DNA of 64,000 nt from Haemonchus contortus. Taxonomy: Eukaryota; Nematoda; Chromadorea; Rhabditida; Trichostrongylidae. The stretch spans positions 8,139,374 to 8,203,373 of the forward strand of contig LS997567.1 in the NCBI GenBank assembly GCA_000469685.2, given 5' to 3'. Positions 11,596-22,279 of the stretch are shown in pieces. Made by a program: the position numbers and the translations under genes. Below the pieces are notes generated by a model. It was not told the DNA's origin and made no database searches. It saw only the letters and a program-made list of their open reading frames with translations. Positions within the stretch are counted from its first letter, which is position 1. Every line of letters begins with the position of its first letter.

Positions 11596-11764
11596 TGGCG
11601 CCAAGTTGTCGCCACCATCGGGCAACATCAACTGCTGTAGATATGTAAGGGCTATATTTCGTGGTAAAGGCGATCTGTAATACATCCATATCGTAAGGTT
11701 ACAACACGTTTGGGTGAGAAAAAGTTGGATAGCTAATTCGTCTTGAAATGGCCCTATGACCAGT

Positions 11765-12049
11765 GGCTGCTTTCGTAGTCCACCGGCGTGCCAGCCAAGG
11801 TAATGCTAGGGGGAGGAAGGAGGACGGTCGCGTCGCGCCCAAGCCCCTTCGAAGGGCTGAAAACAAAGAAAGACAAGGTCAAAAACCAAACAACCAGGGG
11901 CTTGTGCAAATGGTTTTTTACCTTGTTCTTCTTTGTTTTCAGCCCTTCAAAAAGGCTTGGGCGCGACGCGACCGCGTCGACCGACGGTCTGCTCCCCTCC
12001 TCCCCCCTCGGCTGGCACGCCGGCACCCCGGCAGACTATGAAAGCAGCC
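11765..12049. mobile_element. Fold-back element family E, copy 1
   Basis: 285 bp of GC-rich arms pairing over more than 100 bases each. Ends GGCTGCTTTCGTAGTC and GACTATGAAAGCAGCC. Inner blocks GTCGCGTCGCGCCCAAGCC and CTGAAAACAAAGAA recur inverted. AGT flanks both sides (11762-11764, 12050-12052), giving a 3-bp duplication. Confidence 0.88.
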
Positions 12050-12850
12050 AGTGCGACTAGAAATGCTATGAAAATGATGAAGGATAAGGTCAGTGGGCTA
12101 GAATTTATAATTTCAAAAGGAGTTGCATGAATTGTGTTCTAGAAATGGATTCAGGGACCCATTTGCAGTGCCCCCAATATTTTTGCTTATCCAGGATTGT
12201 TGCAGTTATCCTAAAGCTTCTGAAAAAATCGAAAGATACAATTTGTGCGAAAGTTGATTGGAAATATGGTCGAAATTGAACAAAAATTTTAAGCTGAACT
12301 CATCAGTCCGTCCAACATCTTTGATTAAACCCAGCACAGCAGAGACCGAAGCAGAGCTGATCCCAGGTAGATAAGCTCATTCAAAGCTCCTATGACCTGC
12401 GACTAGAAATTGAGAACGTGGGAATGCTAGCACTCCAACTTCATAAAAGCAGCCGGATTGCAAGTCACTTGGAGCTCTCATTCAGTGCTACTAATCATAT
12501 CTCATTACTACTCATATCTCATTGAAATTTGAGAGGGAAAGGGTCTTGTTTAGGGGCTTTCTGACGACCAATTTTGTCTAATTGTTATGAACGGCTGATC
12601 AAGTCGTCTCTTCCTTTCCGATTAAGAGCGGAACTCAACAAACTCTTGTAATAAAGTAACTTTTCAAATCTTTGTCCACTTTGAGAGTATATCAAGGGCT
12701 CCTGTTAGCTCAGCGTTTTTCCAACAACCGTTCTTCCTATTTGTTTTGCAGCCAGTAAATATGAATAGTGAGGATACGGGATCGCGACATTTGTCAACTT
12801 CCAGAACGAGTCTCCTCCACTCACGCTGACCGTGATAGGTGCCTTTGAAC

Positions 12851-13140
12851 CCGTGAAATGTGTGTCCCCGCATCCATCGAAAGTAGGTCACCTCGCTCAC
12901 TTCGCGCGCGGCACAGCCCATTTCGATCTCAAAATGGCCTTACAGTACCACTAAGTGTCGATAAAACGTATGATTAGCAGTTATCATCAGTTAGTACGAG
13001 TTATCATCTCCTCAAGCTATCTACCTAGGACCAAGCGCAAATCGTATGGCGACATCCGTCAAGAATCGCTAGCCGACGCGCCGCGTGCGATGACTGCGGC
13101 GTGACCTAGTTTCGAGGGACGCGCGCAACGAAGGGCACCC
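12851..13140 (+). mobile_element. MITE family B, copy 3
   Basis: About 290 bp, more diverged. The right end GCGCGCAACGAAGGGCACCC is clear; the left terminus is degraded and no duplication is evident. It ends about 80 bases before the candidate exon at 13223. Confidence 0.8.
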
Positions 13141-13222
13141 TTTGCGTCCTTACCTTTCACCCTATTATCAATGACGGAGGAAATTGTCTCGTATTCTTTG
13201 ATAATACCCTTACCGTATTCAG

Positions 13223-13358
13223 GACGCTGTCACACGAGAAGAAGCGGTCAGGAGCGGAAGCGCCGCCAGAAAATGTTCCACTACCTCAACGTCCATTTAA
13301 AGCGGCTCATGATTCTTTTCGTCTACGAATGTTTCAGGAACAACATGGATTTGAACCG
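13223..13358 (+). CDS. Candidate internal exon of an unidentified host gene
   Basis: An acceptor (pyrimidines then CAG ending at 13222) opens a frame from 13224 that starts TLSHEKKRSGAEAPP and ends RMFQEQHGFEP before a GTAGTA donor at 13359. The exon begins with one carried base and ends in phase 0. That is exactly the phase needed to join the next candidate exon at 13627, whose only open frame is phase 0. A second frame of this segment is also open, but it would run into a stop after joining. I do not recognise the protein; no domain is evident in 45 residues. Family B repeat ends about 80 bases upstream. The exon status is an inference from splice signals, phase and residue composition. Confidence 0.45.
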
Positions 13359-13626
13359 GTAGTATGTCACCAAGAGTGTCATCTTTTCACAAATCACATT
13401 TATCAGATTTTATTTTGATTTCTCGAAGTTCTGTCAACTGCAATCCATTTTTCTTGAAATAAAGCCCTGCTCTCCGTTTTTTTCGCGTCTTTAAAGCATT
13501 CCAAAAAATGAGGAACGAGAATAAAGTGCATACATCTCCGCACTCGTTGAAGTTTGCTGTGTATAACATTGAGATCAACGCTGTAATACATTTGTTCTTG
13601 ATGTGACTGAAGGTCATTGTTTCCAG

Positions 13627-13750
13627 GTTTTCATGACAAAGAAACGGACGAGGGACAACAAATCAGTGATGAGTGAATTCAAAGGTGGCGATCTGAACAA
13701 GTACACAGCGAAAACCTATGCTATCCAAAATGGGAACGAGGTTTTCGGTG
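13627..13750 (+). CDS. Candidate internal exon of an unidentified host gene
   Basis: TTTCCAG at 13620-13626 is followed by a frame reading VFMTKKRTRDNKSVMSEFKG and ending NGNEVFGG. A near-perfect GTGAGT donor lies at 13751-13756. The other two frames have stops, so the reading is unambiguous. The charged, lysine-rich sequence has codon use unlike the surrounding AT-rich DNA. It joins in frame to the exon ending at 13358 and leaves in phase 1. The following exon was not found; the Penelope insertion begins 480 bases downstream, so it would lie within the next intron. Function unknown. Confidence 0.5.
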
Positions 13751-14216
13751 GTGAGTTAAGCTTTTCTCCTTGTTTTCTTCTTGACTACTCCGACAATACC
13801 ACCATTTATGCATGGTGAGCAAAATTTCGTCTCGAATGAGATTCCAGGCACTGTTGAAGTTTTTATCGTAAATAAGCAGATTGATGAGAGGAGCTCTAGA
13901 AGTTCTGAAGAATGTTTATGAAAGAACATGTTAACTTTTCGAGGTTTTGAATGATTTACTATGAAACCTTTGGTGCCGATACTATCGGTAACCAGTACTC
14001 GGCCAGCACTCTAGCTTACCAGTTTCATCTAAGCTTATATTTCTGAAGAAACAACTCTTGACTGGAAAAAGTTGACCACAGAATTGTAGCTTTTATTCAT
14101 AATCGCACGAAGTAGGTTTTTCTAGATGTCTTGTTTCTTCTATGATTGGTTGCCTAACCACACCAACCAATCACAAGCGAGCATAATACGCAATACTTTT
14201 TTCACAATGTCTGAAC

Positions 14217-14229
14217 TCTGATGTTTGAA
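14217..14229. repeat. Left 13-bp target duplication of Penelope insertion
   Basis: TCTGATGTTTGAA here is repeated exactly at 18377-18389, at the other end of the composite insertion. Confidence 0.9.
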
Positions 14230-14323
14230 CTTCCACGTACGGCTTTCTATGAACCTCGGCATACTTGTTCTGTTACTGAGTTGTTTTGTTTAACTCTTCA
14301 CGAGGTTGGTATTCAAGCTTTAT

Positions 14324-14363
14324 TAGGCTGACGTTTCGGCGGAGTCGCCTTCTTCAGAGCCTA
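14324..14363 (-). ncRNA. Hammerhead-ribozyme-like motif, inverted copy
   Basis: Third identical copy, on the minus strand in the 3' terminal repeat of the inverted truncated Penelope copy. Core, stem I and stem II bases are unchanged. Confidence 0.7.
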
Positions 14364-14555
14364 GAAAGATCAAAACAATTCGTGACTATCCGACCAAACG
14401 TCTCCACTGCCCACACTGAAGTTCGAGACCCCCAGGTCACGCAGGTGATTAAAGGAGAATCACTCACCGTAGCTTGGTGGATTCTTCGAAACCAACCAGC
14501 AATCGATGATAATAATCGACCAGTCTCAGCTGGGGTAGGTCTTCATTCAGAGTCT

Positions 14556-15183
14556 CTATGGGAAGGCTAACTTTATATAAGGCCGCAGCTCCCGCGTGAT
14601 TGCGAGGCATTCTTCCCTACGATTCATTTTTGGATCGGTGACTTGTATCCAAAATGCCTCGAGGGTTTTACGCGCGCATAATTGCGATTCCTGTGCCACG
14701 ACCTCCACGGTAACTTCAAAAACGCCTCCGTTGTGCTTTTGTATTCGATGACTCCCTAAGGCAGTGGACTCGTTCAATCGCTTCATACCAGCTATGTGCT
14801 CCTTAACCCTCACGTGGAGTGGTCTTGCCGTTTCTCCAATATACTCATCCCCACAATCACGGCAAGTAATTTTGTACACCACTCCAGACATGTTGCAATC
14901 ACCTTCCCTTCCAGCTGTACAAACCACACAGTTTGAGGTTGTACATAGGCGATCGTACAGCCTGTTCCGAACCAGGCGCTTCTTTAGATTGAGGGGTGGT
15001 ACGTTAACAAGAGCAACCGCATTTTCCAAGCCCGATCTCTTTAGACACTTCCTGATAGTGGCACTGACCTCATCAGAGATGAATGGTAGTACAAAAGGAA
15101 TCTTCCCATCGATCGAAGTACTACCATGTCTGAGGATCACGCCACCAGAAGGTGCCCTTCTTGTAGTTGGAAAATTCTTGTAG
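14556..15183 (-). pseudogene. Inverted 5'-truncated Penelope copy, endonuclease end
   Basis: The minus strand encodes the last roughly 205 residues of the same polyprotein, from KNFPTTRRAPSGG to the stop after KLAFP. It therefore has the complete zinc-binding and GIY-YIG region but no reverse transcriptase. It reads CRDCGDEYIGET, without the nonsense and missense changes of the plus-strand copy, so it shows the likely undamaged sequence of the endonuclease core. On the minus strand its open frame continues upstream into the adjoining terminal repeat (to 15371), but that extension is a junction artefact, not part of the protein. The arrangement matches the inverted 5'-truncated copies known at the left ends of Penelope insertions. 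Confidence 0.9.
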
Positions 15184-15293
15184 TGTACGGTGAGTGATTC
15201 TCCTTTAATCACCTGCGTGACCTGGGGGTCTCGAACTTCAGTGTGGGCAGTGGAGACGTTTGGTCGGATAGTCACGAATTGTTTTGATCTTTC

Positions 15294-15333
15294 TAGGCTC
15301 TGAAGAAGGCGACTCCGCCGAAACGTCAGCCTA
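15294..15333 (+). ncRNA. Hammerhead-ribozyme-like motif in upstream Penelope repeat
   Basis: This is an identical copy of the motif in the 3' repeat, in the plus-strand partial terminal repeat just before the coding body. The two plus-strand motifs are about 3 kb apart and would bracket a full-length transcript. Such an arrangement could release a unit-length RNA, as proposed for other Penelope-like elements. Confidence 0.72.
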
Positions 15334-15394
15334 ATAAAGCTTGAATACCAACCTCGTGAAGAGTTAAACAAAACAACTCAGTAACAGAACAAGT

Positions 15395-18094
15395 ATGCCG
15401 AGGTTCATAGAAAGCCGTACGTGGAAGTTATTACGCAACGTACCTACTCAGTATCAACGGCTTGTTCAAGAAGTCCTGTCGCTGAGACAAAAGATTGTCT
15501 TGGCCCGTCAAGGAATTCACTTTCTCCGCCGCTGTTTGGATAACCGCGTGGTTCCGAAGTTTATCTCGAAGAAGAAGCTGGGCGATCTATTCAGCGGCCC
15601 ACGGTGTGACTCCAAGGTGTTGGACATCGAAATGAGACTGCTTTGAATAGCACTGCGGACGAAGCGTGATAACATGTTTGCTATGATAAACAAATGTGTT
15701 TCGAAAGAACAATTTTGTGCCCAATACTTGGAGGAGCACCTTTGGAAGAGAATACTGAGTGGTTCAATTTCAATTTGTGATTCTATCCGATCTAGGGTCA
15801 AAACTGCTTTACAAAAGAAGTTCGATAACCTCTGCAGTTCAACATGTGATTTAAAAGGGGGGTCATCGCGCACTAAGGCTGACTGGATCTCTAGTAAACA
15901 CGAAGCCAACACGACTAGTCAGGGGAGTCTACCGAAATCTCGAGTCACTGTGTTGGGAGGCTTCCCTCTATCTGACTGCGCTCGATCGATCTTAGAAATG
16001 GGCCCAAGTTTTTCAACTTCGCAGTCCATTTCTACAGCTGTAATGCGAAAAGTAATGTGCAGTCTGCACGAGCTTCAAGACCGACTCCGTTATAAGGCTA
16101 GGTGTGATAATGGCTCCTTGGTGGCAGAACGAGAGAGAAATGTGCTCAACATTCCCTTTCCAGCTACGTTTTACAAACAGCAAGAACCACACATTGATTC
16201 TGACGCCAGCTTCCGGATTTTTGCCGACGAAACTTTTAAGGTGCTGTGTAGGTTCCAGAAACAAAACACCACATCTAACATTTCAAGGGAGCAAGCACGC
16301 GGTATTAAGGAACTTCGAGAACTAATAAAGTCTCGAGCCATAAGGTTATCGGTCAGTGACAAAGGAGGAGAGTTCGTAGTGATTCCCAGACAACTTGATT
16401 GTGAAATAACAGAACACCATCTGGGAGACACCTCTCTCTACCGCCCAGCTTCTATGAAGGAATTCCAAACGCAGTTTCGAAGACTGAATCGGATGTGGGT
16501 TTCAGTAGCACGGTCAGCAGGATTGGATTCAACCTTGATAACTCGGCTCAAACTAGAGTCGCCTTGTTGTCCCGTCCTGTATCTGCTCATAAAGACACAC
16601 AAGTTTTTGGATGCAGATGACTTAGCTTCAATCAACCCAACATCCGTGAAAGTCCGTCCTATCATAAGCTGCGTGGGCGGCCCTACTGACCGAATTGCAT
16701 GGTTTCTTAATACCATTTTAGTGCAGCTCCTCAAGTTTATTCCCTCCCACCTCACAAACACCCAAATGTTTCTGGATCGCCTTGGCGCACTGCACCTCAG
16801 TGGTTCGTGCGTCATGGAGTCCTTCGATGTAGAAGCCCTTTACACAAATGTCAGCAAAGGGTCTGCTATGGAAGCCGTGGTTGAGCTTCTTAGTCAGCAC
16901 CAAAGCGATATAAATATGCGAGGGCTCTCTATATCCCAACTGATGGCACTTGTAAATGAGTGCCTCAGTTGCAACATTTTCAAGTGGTCGGGGAGATATT
17001 TCGCTCAGACTAGAGGCTTAGCTATGGGACAACGATTGGCACCTGTCTTGGCTATAGCATTTATGGCCAAGATTGAAGCGCCTGTACACGAATACCTGCC
17101 CTTACTTTACTGCAGGTACATAGACGACTGCTTCATAGTTTGTGCGACACAGAAAGAAATAGATGTGTGTTTTGATCTGCTGAACTCACAATCGGAGCAC
17201 ATTAAGTTAACTCGGGAAAAACCGACCGGAAACTGGCTTCCAATCTTAAATGTTCAAGTGAGGTCACACGGCGATACGATGATTACGAAGTGGTACAGAA
17301 AGCTCAGCAATAAAAATATCATTGTCCATTATCACTCAGCTCATCCTTTTTACATAAAGCGAGCGGTTGTTAGGAATATGTTCCGCACCGCTAAGAAGGT
17401 TTGCACTGGGGAGGATGAGCGAAAAGAGTCGATTAAAATGGCATGCGATATTGCTGAGATGAATGGCTACCGCAATTTTCCAACTACAAGAAGGGCACCT
17501 TCTGGTGGCGTGATCCTCAGACATGGTAGTACTTCGATCGATGGGAAGATTCCTTTTGTACTACCATTCATCTCTGATGAGGTCAGTGCCACTATCAGGA
17601 AGTGTCTAAAGAGATCGGGCTTGGAAAATGCGGTTGCTCTTGTTAACGTACCACCCCTCAATCTAAAGAAGCGCCTGGTTCGGAACAGGCTGTACGATCG
17701 CCTATGTACAACCTCAAACTGTGTGGTTTGTACAGCTGGAAGGGAAGGTGATTGCAACATGTCTGGAGTGGTGTACAAAATTACTTGCCGTGATTTTGGG
17801 GATTAGTATATTGGAGAAACGGCAAGACCACTCCACGTGAGGGTTAAGGAGCACATAGCTGGTATGAAGCGATTGAACGAGTCCACTGCCTTAGGGAGTC
17901 ATCGAATACAAAAGCACAACGGAGGCGTTTTTGAAGTTACCGTGGAGGTCGTGGCACAGGAATCGCAATTATGCGCGCGTAAAACCCTCGAGGCATTTTG
18001 GATACAAGTCACCGATCCAAAAATGAATCGTAGGGAAGAATGCCTCGCAATCACGCGGGAGCTGCGGCCTTATATAAAGTTAGCCTTCCCATAG
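15395..18094 (+). pseudogene. Penelope-like reverse transcriptase-GIY-YIG endonuclease, two in-frame stops
   Basis: One frame of 900 codons starts at ATG 15395 and ends at the stop 18092-18094. It is interrupted by TGA at 15644-15646 and TAG at 17804-17806, with no frameshift. The order is an N-terminal domain with LRRCLDNRVVPKF near residues 45-57, then the reverse transcriptase. RT signatures are FDVEALYTNV from about residue 477 (catalytic Asp 478), GLAMGQRLAPVLA from 541 and the catalytic YIDD at 575-578. Next comes a Cys-x-x-Cys zinc-binding stretch near 770-780, and the endonuclease with GVVYKITC near 791 and YIG at 805. The TAG falls immediately before YIG. The inverted copy reads Cys where this copy has Phe two codons earlier, and Glu in place of the stop. 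The protein would copy its RNA from a nicked genomic target. In its present state the element is not autonomous unless the stops are suppressed. Confidence 0.92.
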
Positions 18095-18286
18095 AGACTC
18101 TGAATGAAGACCTACCCCAGCTGAGACTGGTCGATTATTATCATCGATTGCTGGTTGGTTTCGAAGAATCCACCAAGCTACGGTGAGTGATTCTCCTTTA
18201 ATCACCTGCGTGACCTGGGGGTCTCGAACTTCAGTGTGGGCAGTGGAGACGTTTGGTCGGATAGTCACGAATTGTTTTGATCTTTC

Positions 18287-18326
18287 TAGGCTCTGAAGAA
18301 GGCGACTCCGCCGAAACGTCAGCCTA
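18287..18326 (+). ncRNA. Hammerhead-ribozyme-like motif in 3' Penelope terminal repeat
   Basis: The core CTGAAGA (18293-18299) fits the hammerhead consensus CUGANGA. It is followed by a four-base-pair stem II, GGCG 18301-18304 with CGCC 18309-18312 and loop ACTC. GAAA follows at 18313-18316, then CGTC with the predicted cleavage point after C18320. Stem I is TAGGCT 18287-18292 paired perfectly with AGCCTA 18321-18326. Stem III is almost absent, as in the minimal hammerheads known from Penelope-like elements. Such minimal forms usually act poorly as monomers. Cleavage activity is inferred, not shown. Confidence 0.75.
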
Positions 18327-18376
18327 ATAAAGCTTGAATACCAACCTCGTGAAGAGTTAAACAAAACAACTCAGTA

Positions 18377-18389
18377 TCTGATGTTTGAA
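18377..18389. repeat. Right 13-bp target duplication of Penelope insertion
   Basis: Exact repeat of 14217-14229, marking the right boundary of the Penelope-like element. Confidence 0.9.
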
Positions 18390-18995
18390 TTACGACAAAT
18401 GAATCAAAATCTAATGAAACAGAATTAGAATTCACGAGTATTTCCTGAAGAACTGTTGTCAGTAATGCCTTGATACGAAACTCATCTGAAGCGGCCGAAG
18501 GTAAGACTTTAAGAATATCAAGGAAATTCTTGAAAAACTTTACTGGACCTTGCTGAATTTTGGAACTCTGAACTGTGACAAGTTGAAAAAGATGTGCTAC
18601 AAGGACTTCTGGAAAAAAAACTGTACTAAGGTTTTCAAGCTGCTGTGAACGCGTATGAGATTACAAGTATAGAACAGTGGAATTTCCCCATATTACTTAT
18701 TGAGAAGATGTGTGAAAAAAGTAAATAAGTTATGCAAGTGAAACGTAAGGAAATCATCGAATCATGTTGCCAATAGATGTGAGAATCGACGGTTACTCGC
18801 TACTTCTCCATTGATTTCTAGCAATGGCCAAAGTTAACGAATCCGATTTCACAGAATGGGTTTCGCGTTTTTCAGTATCCCGAGTTCCGGGCTCTTTATA
18901 AGCATTCACTATCTAATCAGTGAAGATTATTCAGATGTCGTTTTTCCTTCCACACTTACTCTTGAGTTTTCAAACCCGCGCAATCGACACGCAGT

Positions 18996-19020
18996 CGGGA
19001 CGCTTTTCGAAAATGGTTTT
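18996..19020 (+). repeat. Short repeat shared inverted with 19909-19930
   Basis: GGGACGCTTTTCGAAAATGG here matches, inverted with one change, the sequence near 19909. Family not determined. Confidence 0.5.
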
Positions 19021-19984
19021 TTGCATGGTGTAGGGGCATGAGCACTGAGTACAGAACTATGATCCATTTCCGCTAAATGCCTTCTGAATGCCAAAAATGG
19101 AGTGAAAATGATTTCGTCAGAAATTGCCGTTTCCACCCACTAAGCGTCGTTTGTTTCTTTCATGGCGTCGACTGTCCGCCCAGTAGAAGGCGCCAGTGGA
19201 CTGCGCATTGAAAATAACGTGAACAGTAGCCAAAAAAGGGAGTCACACGTCGAGACATGTTGAAAAGTGCGGGGAAGTTTCATATGAGCTGTCCATGGTT
19301 GAGCTGCTGGAAGCGAGGGATGGTGTGGTGGTTAGCGATGTGGGCTTCGACCTGGGGCGGCTAGGTTGGGTTGATGTTTGGGATCCTGAGGGCTTTGTCG
19401 TTTTTGCATTTCATGCTGCCACCTCTAGAATGGCTCCATATAGCACACGGCCAAAGCAAGTGCCTGAATGATCATGGTCATGACCAGGGTCAGCGATAAC
19501 AAGTCCTCTACAAGTTGAATTTTGCTGATATTGACTGATGGAAATAAAAGGAAGTTCGAAGTCTGACAATTCCTGCACCAACAGATTCGCTGTTATTGAT
19601 CAGAATCGTCATTGAGACAACAACTTCGAAAAGCCGGGCAAGAAGCTATGATTCACAGGAGTGATTAAACTTTTCAACTCCTCTGACACATACCTAAATC
19701 GAACTGAGGCATCAGCATGGAAAAAGCATTAAATAGAGGTGAAAAACTACGCGTCAACGATCCTCACATTGCTATATTATCACCAATTAGATATTTGCAT
19801 TACGAAGGAGAAGGTGGGGTAGTGCCAAGTAGCTCACTATCGCGCGCTGTTGCAGGGATCGTATCTCGAATTGATTTACACCCAGGCCCAAACTTGCAAG
19901 CAACAAACCATTTTCAAAAAGCGTCCCACTCCCTGAAAGACCTTCCTTGTTAAGGCAGTTGGGAAGATGAGCCCCACATTCGTC

Positions 19985-20180
19985 CTCATTCACAATTGTA
20001 GTGGAATTGTTGAATGCGTATGTGACCTGAACAATGACATGCATCGACTAGCTCAGTGCTTGAACCATCCAGACGAGTCTGGCATCAATAATCCGGGAGG
20101 TTGGAATGCTTAGTGGCCTGAGCGAATGGAATCCTTGAGCGTACATGTGTGAGTGCGCCACTTGTCGCTGGATCACCTTC
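19985..20180 (-). mobile_element. tRNA-derived SINE, copy 9, decayed
   Basis: Minus strand; shares GAATGCGTATGTGACCTGAA and CCAGACGAGTCTGGCA with other copies and GAGTGCGCCACTTGTCGCT at the head. Confidence 0.7.
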
Positions 20181-20899
20181 CGCTGAAGCGAAATTAGAAA
20201 CTTTCATCCAGTATGAGGGAAGGATATTAGTTAGCTTTGGTATTTTGAGTTTCAAATTGATACGTTTTGATAAATCTTATAAAATTTGAATTGATGTTCA
20301 AGTCATTTATTAGGCTTGCCATTTTCTGCGGGCAGAATTGGCTCTGATTCAGACCATTTTCAATTTCTTTCCGAAATATTCTCACATAAAGTTGCAAACA
20401 TTGATTATTTCCTTTGAAACTCGATTGCCTAATATGATTATTTGTTAAAGTTTACAGATTGTGTATATACATGTTATCTGCAAAACGTTTTTTCCAATCT
20501 CACACCCCTAGGCACCTTATACAATTCAGGTATCTTTAAGAATTTTCTCCGTATTCCATATCCATCCGTTTCACTGTAGTAGATGAATACAGTGAAGGGT
20601 TGTTCCAAGGAAAAATCATCGTGTTTTAAATAAACACTTTTTACTATCTGCTTGTTTTGTTAAGGGGTCTTATAATGAGCCGAAGAATTAACTTTTATAT
20701 TGGTTCCACTTTTACTGCATTTTTTTCTTGTTGATGGGCTCCGCATCGCCGGAACTCAATCGACTTTCTGCTTTGACTGATGCTTGCAAAAACAAAGCAT
20801 CTACGAATTTTAGCGAGGAATTTATAAAAGACCAAACTTCAAATAATTCCACATTAAAATTTTTTCCTAATGTCTTCGCAGAATCTGCTACCACACAGG

Positions 20900-21345
20900 G
20901 AGTGTGGTTTCGATTTTTTTTTTCCATGATTTCTCTTTAGGATGAACCTCTGACTTCTAAAAATAGCACAAGGGATGCCGTCGGCTTAGAAAATGGTCTA
21001 CTTAGGCCGTAGTAAGGACCCCAATATCGGCTTAGCCGACGTACACACCCAATGATGGACGAATCCTCACGGCGTTGCAGAGGTTATTAGAGTTTGCACC
21101 ATTCGCATTGGAGCGCGAATGATGCTCGCAGGCAGCTTACTGTAGCCAGCTGTACGCGATGGCGCACACATTTGGTCATGTCGTCCAAACGCTCCATCCA
21201 TGCAACTTTGTCGTCAACTCGTCCTACCCCTATTATGAGAAAGCCGATTTTCGAGTTTTCTTCACCAACTTTGCACCATTCCGGACTCACTTCCATTGAT
21301 CCACATTCCTTCGTTGGAAACTATCTCAGACTGTGCCTTCGAAAA
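20900..21345 (+). mobile_element. Family C, type 1
   Basis: Shares GGCTTAGCCGACGTACACAC, GCGTTGCAGAGG and GCAGCTTACTGTAGCC with other type 1 copies. Ends near AGACTGTGCCTTCG. Confidence 0.72.
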
Positions 21346-21874
21346 TTCAGCGTATTCCATTCTATTATACTTCTTGCTCTGCGTTCACTAGAATGGGTGA
21401 AATGTGGCTAAGAGACAAGCGTAGATGCGAAGCTATTAACTAATCACACTGGGAACACGCATTCAAGGACAATCGGGTCTGACAACAACAACTACTTTCT
21501 GATTGGCAGTACGAGTATGGTAGTTTTCCACGGAGATATTCATTATAAAAATACCATAGTGTATAGCAGTTAAAAGCTTTTAATCAGGTTGTGCCGTCGA
21601 CCATTTCATGATTGTTTGCCACTGGCGGCAAATAATCTCGGCAATGATTAGCGAAATTAGAAATTTTGATGAGCTTCCGCTTTATTCGCCCTGTTTTCAC
21701 GCTCACATCATCTACCAAGAAATATACCTATGCCTGAGAAAAAAACGTTTTGTGGAGTTGTTCTATCTACCAGACTACCAGATGAATTTCTTATCAATTA
21801 GGGTTATACTTCATCAATATTAAAAACTCTTCACCGAATAGCTTCCACTGTAACCACTGTTGTAAATGGTACAT

Positions 21875-22279
21875 TTAAATGCACAGTTCACGATGAAAAC
21901 GGTTTCTGAGATTCCCTCACAGGATGAATTTGAGCCCCTCGCGTATATCATATCTGGCACTATTAGGTCGAAAAACGGCCTAGTTAGGGAGTTATAAAGG
22001 CTCAAAGATTGACCCGTGTGTATCCTCGGACGAGTTCACCGGTATTATAGAGGCTGCACCGATCACAAGGAAGCCAATCTAGGAAGTGCAAACAACTCGT
22101 CATGACCCTTAGCGTCAGCGAAAGGCAGTTCTGTACATTTCTGACTTGATGCAGTTAGCTCTTTGTGCAATTGCAATAACTGAAATCTCGTCCGAATACC
22201 CCTTCCACGTTATATCCGTCATGGCAATCTCGTCCAACATCTACTTTCCTTACTTTCCAGGCGTGAACTGTGCCTTTAA
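21875..22279 (+). mobile_element. Family C, type 2, complete
   Basis: Clear ends TTAAATGCACAGTTCACGAT and GCGTGAACTGTGCCTTTAA. Interior matches the copies at 10.8 and 54.7 kb. Confidence 0.85.

Larger units (their letters stand above)
14230..18376 (+). mobile_element. Penelope-like retroelement with inverted partial copy
   Basis: Penelope-like elements are retroelements whose reverse transcriptase is fused to a GIY-YIG endonuclease and that often insert with a 5'-truncated inverted copy attached. All these traits are visible. Positions 14230-15183 hold a minus-strand copy comprising the 3' coding part, the terminal repeat and the first 48 bases of a further body. Positions 15186-15381 are a plus-strand partial terminal repeat. 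The body runs 15382-18094 and a 3' terminal repeat runs 18095-18376. The same 13 bp, TCTGATGTTTGAA, flank the whole at 14217-14229 and 18377-18389, so it went in as one event. Plus and minus copies are almost identical where they overlap, suggesting recent insertion. It lies just downstream of two candidate host exons on the same strand. Clade assignment needs a phylogeny; a nematode-associated clade is plausible but not shown. Confidence 0.93.

Noticed and set aside
12309..12540. Coding-looking strings RPTSLIKPSTAETEAEL and VDKLIQSSYDLRLEIENVG.
   Set aside because: They lie in different frames with stops between, and their splice phases do not fit the exon at 13223. Most likely an old relic or chance.
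14286..14570. Plus-strand open frame starting MFNSSRGWYSS, found three times in the Penelope region.
   Set aside because: It is the antisense of the Penelope terminal repeat and overlaps the ribozyme motif; no protein features.
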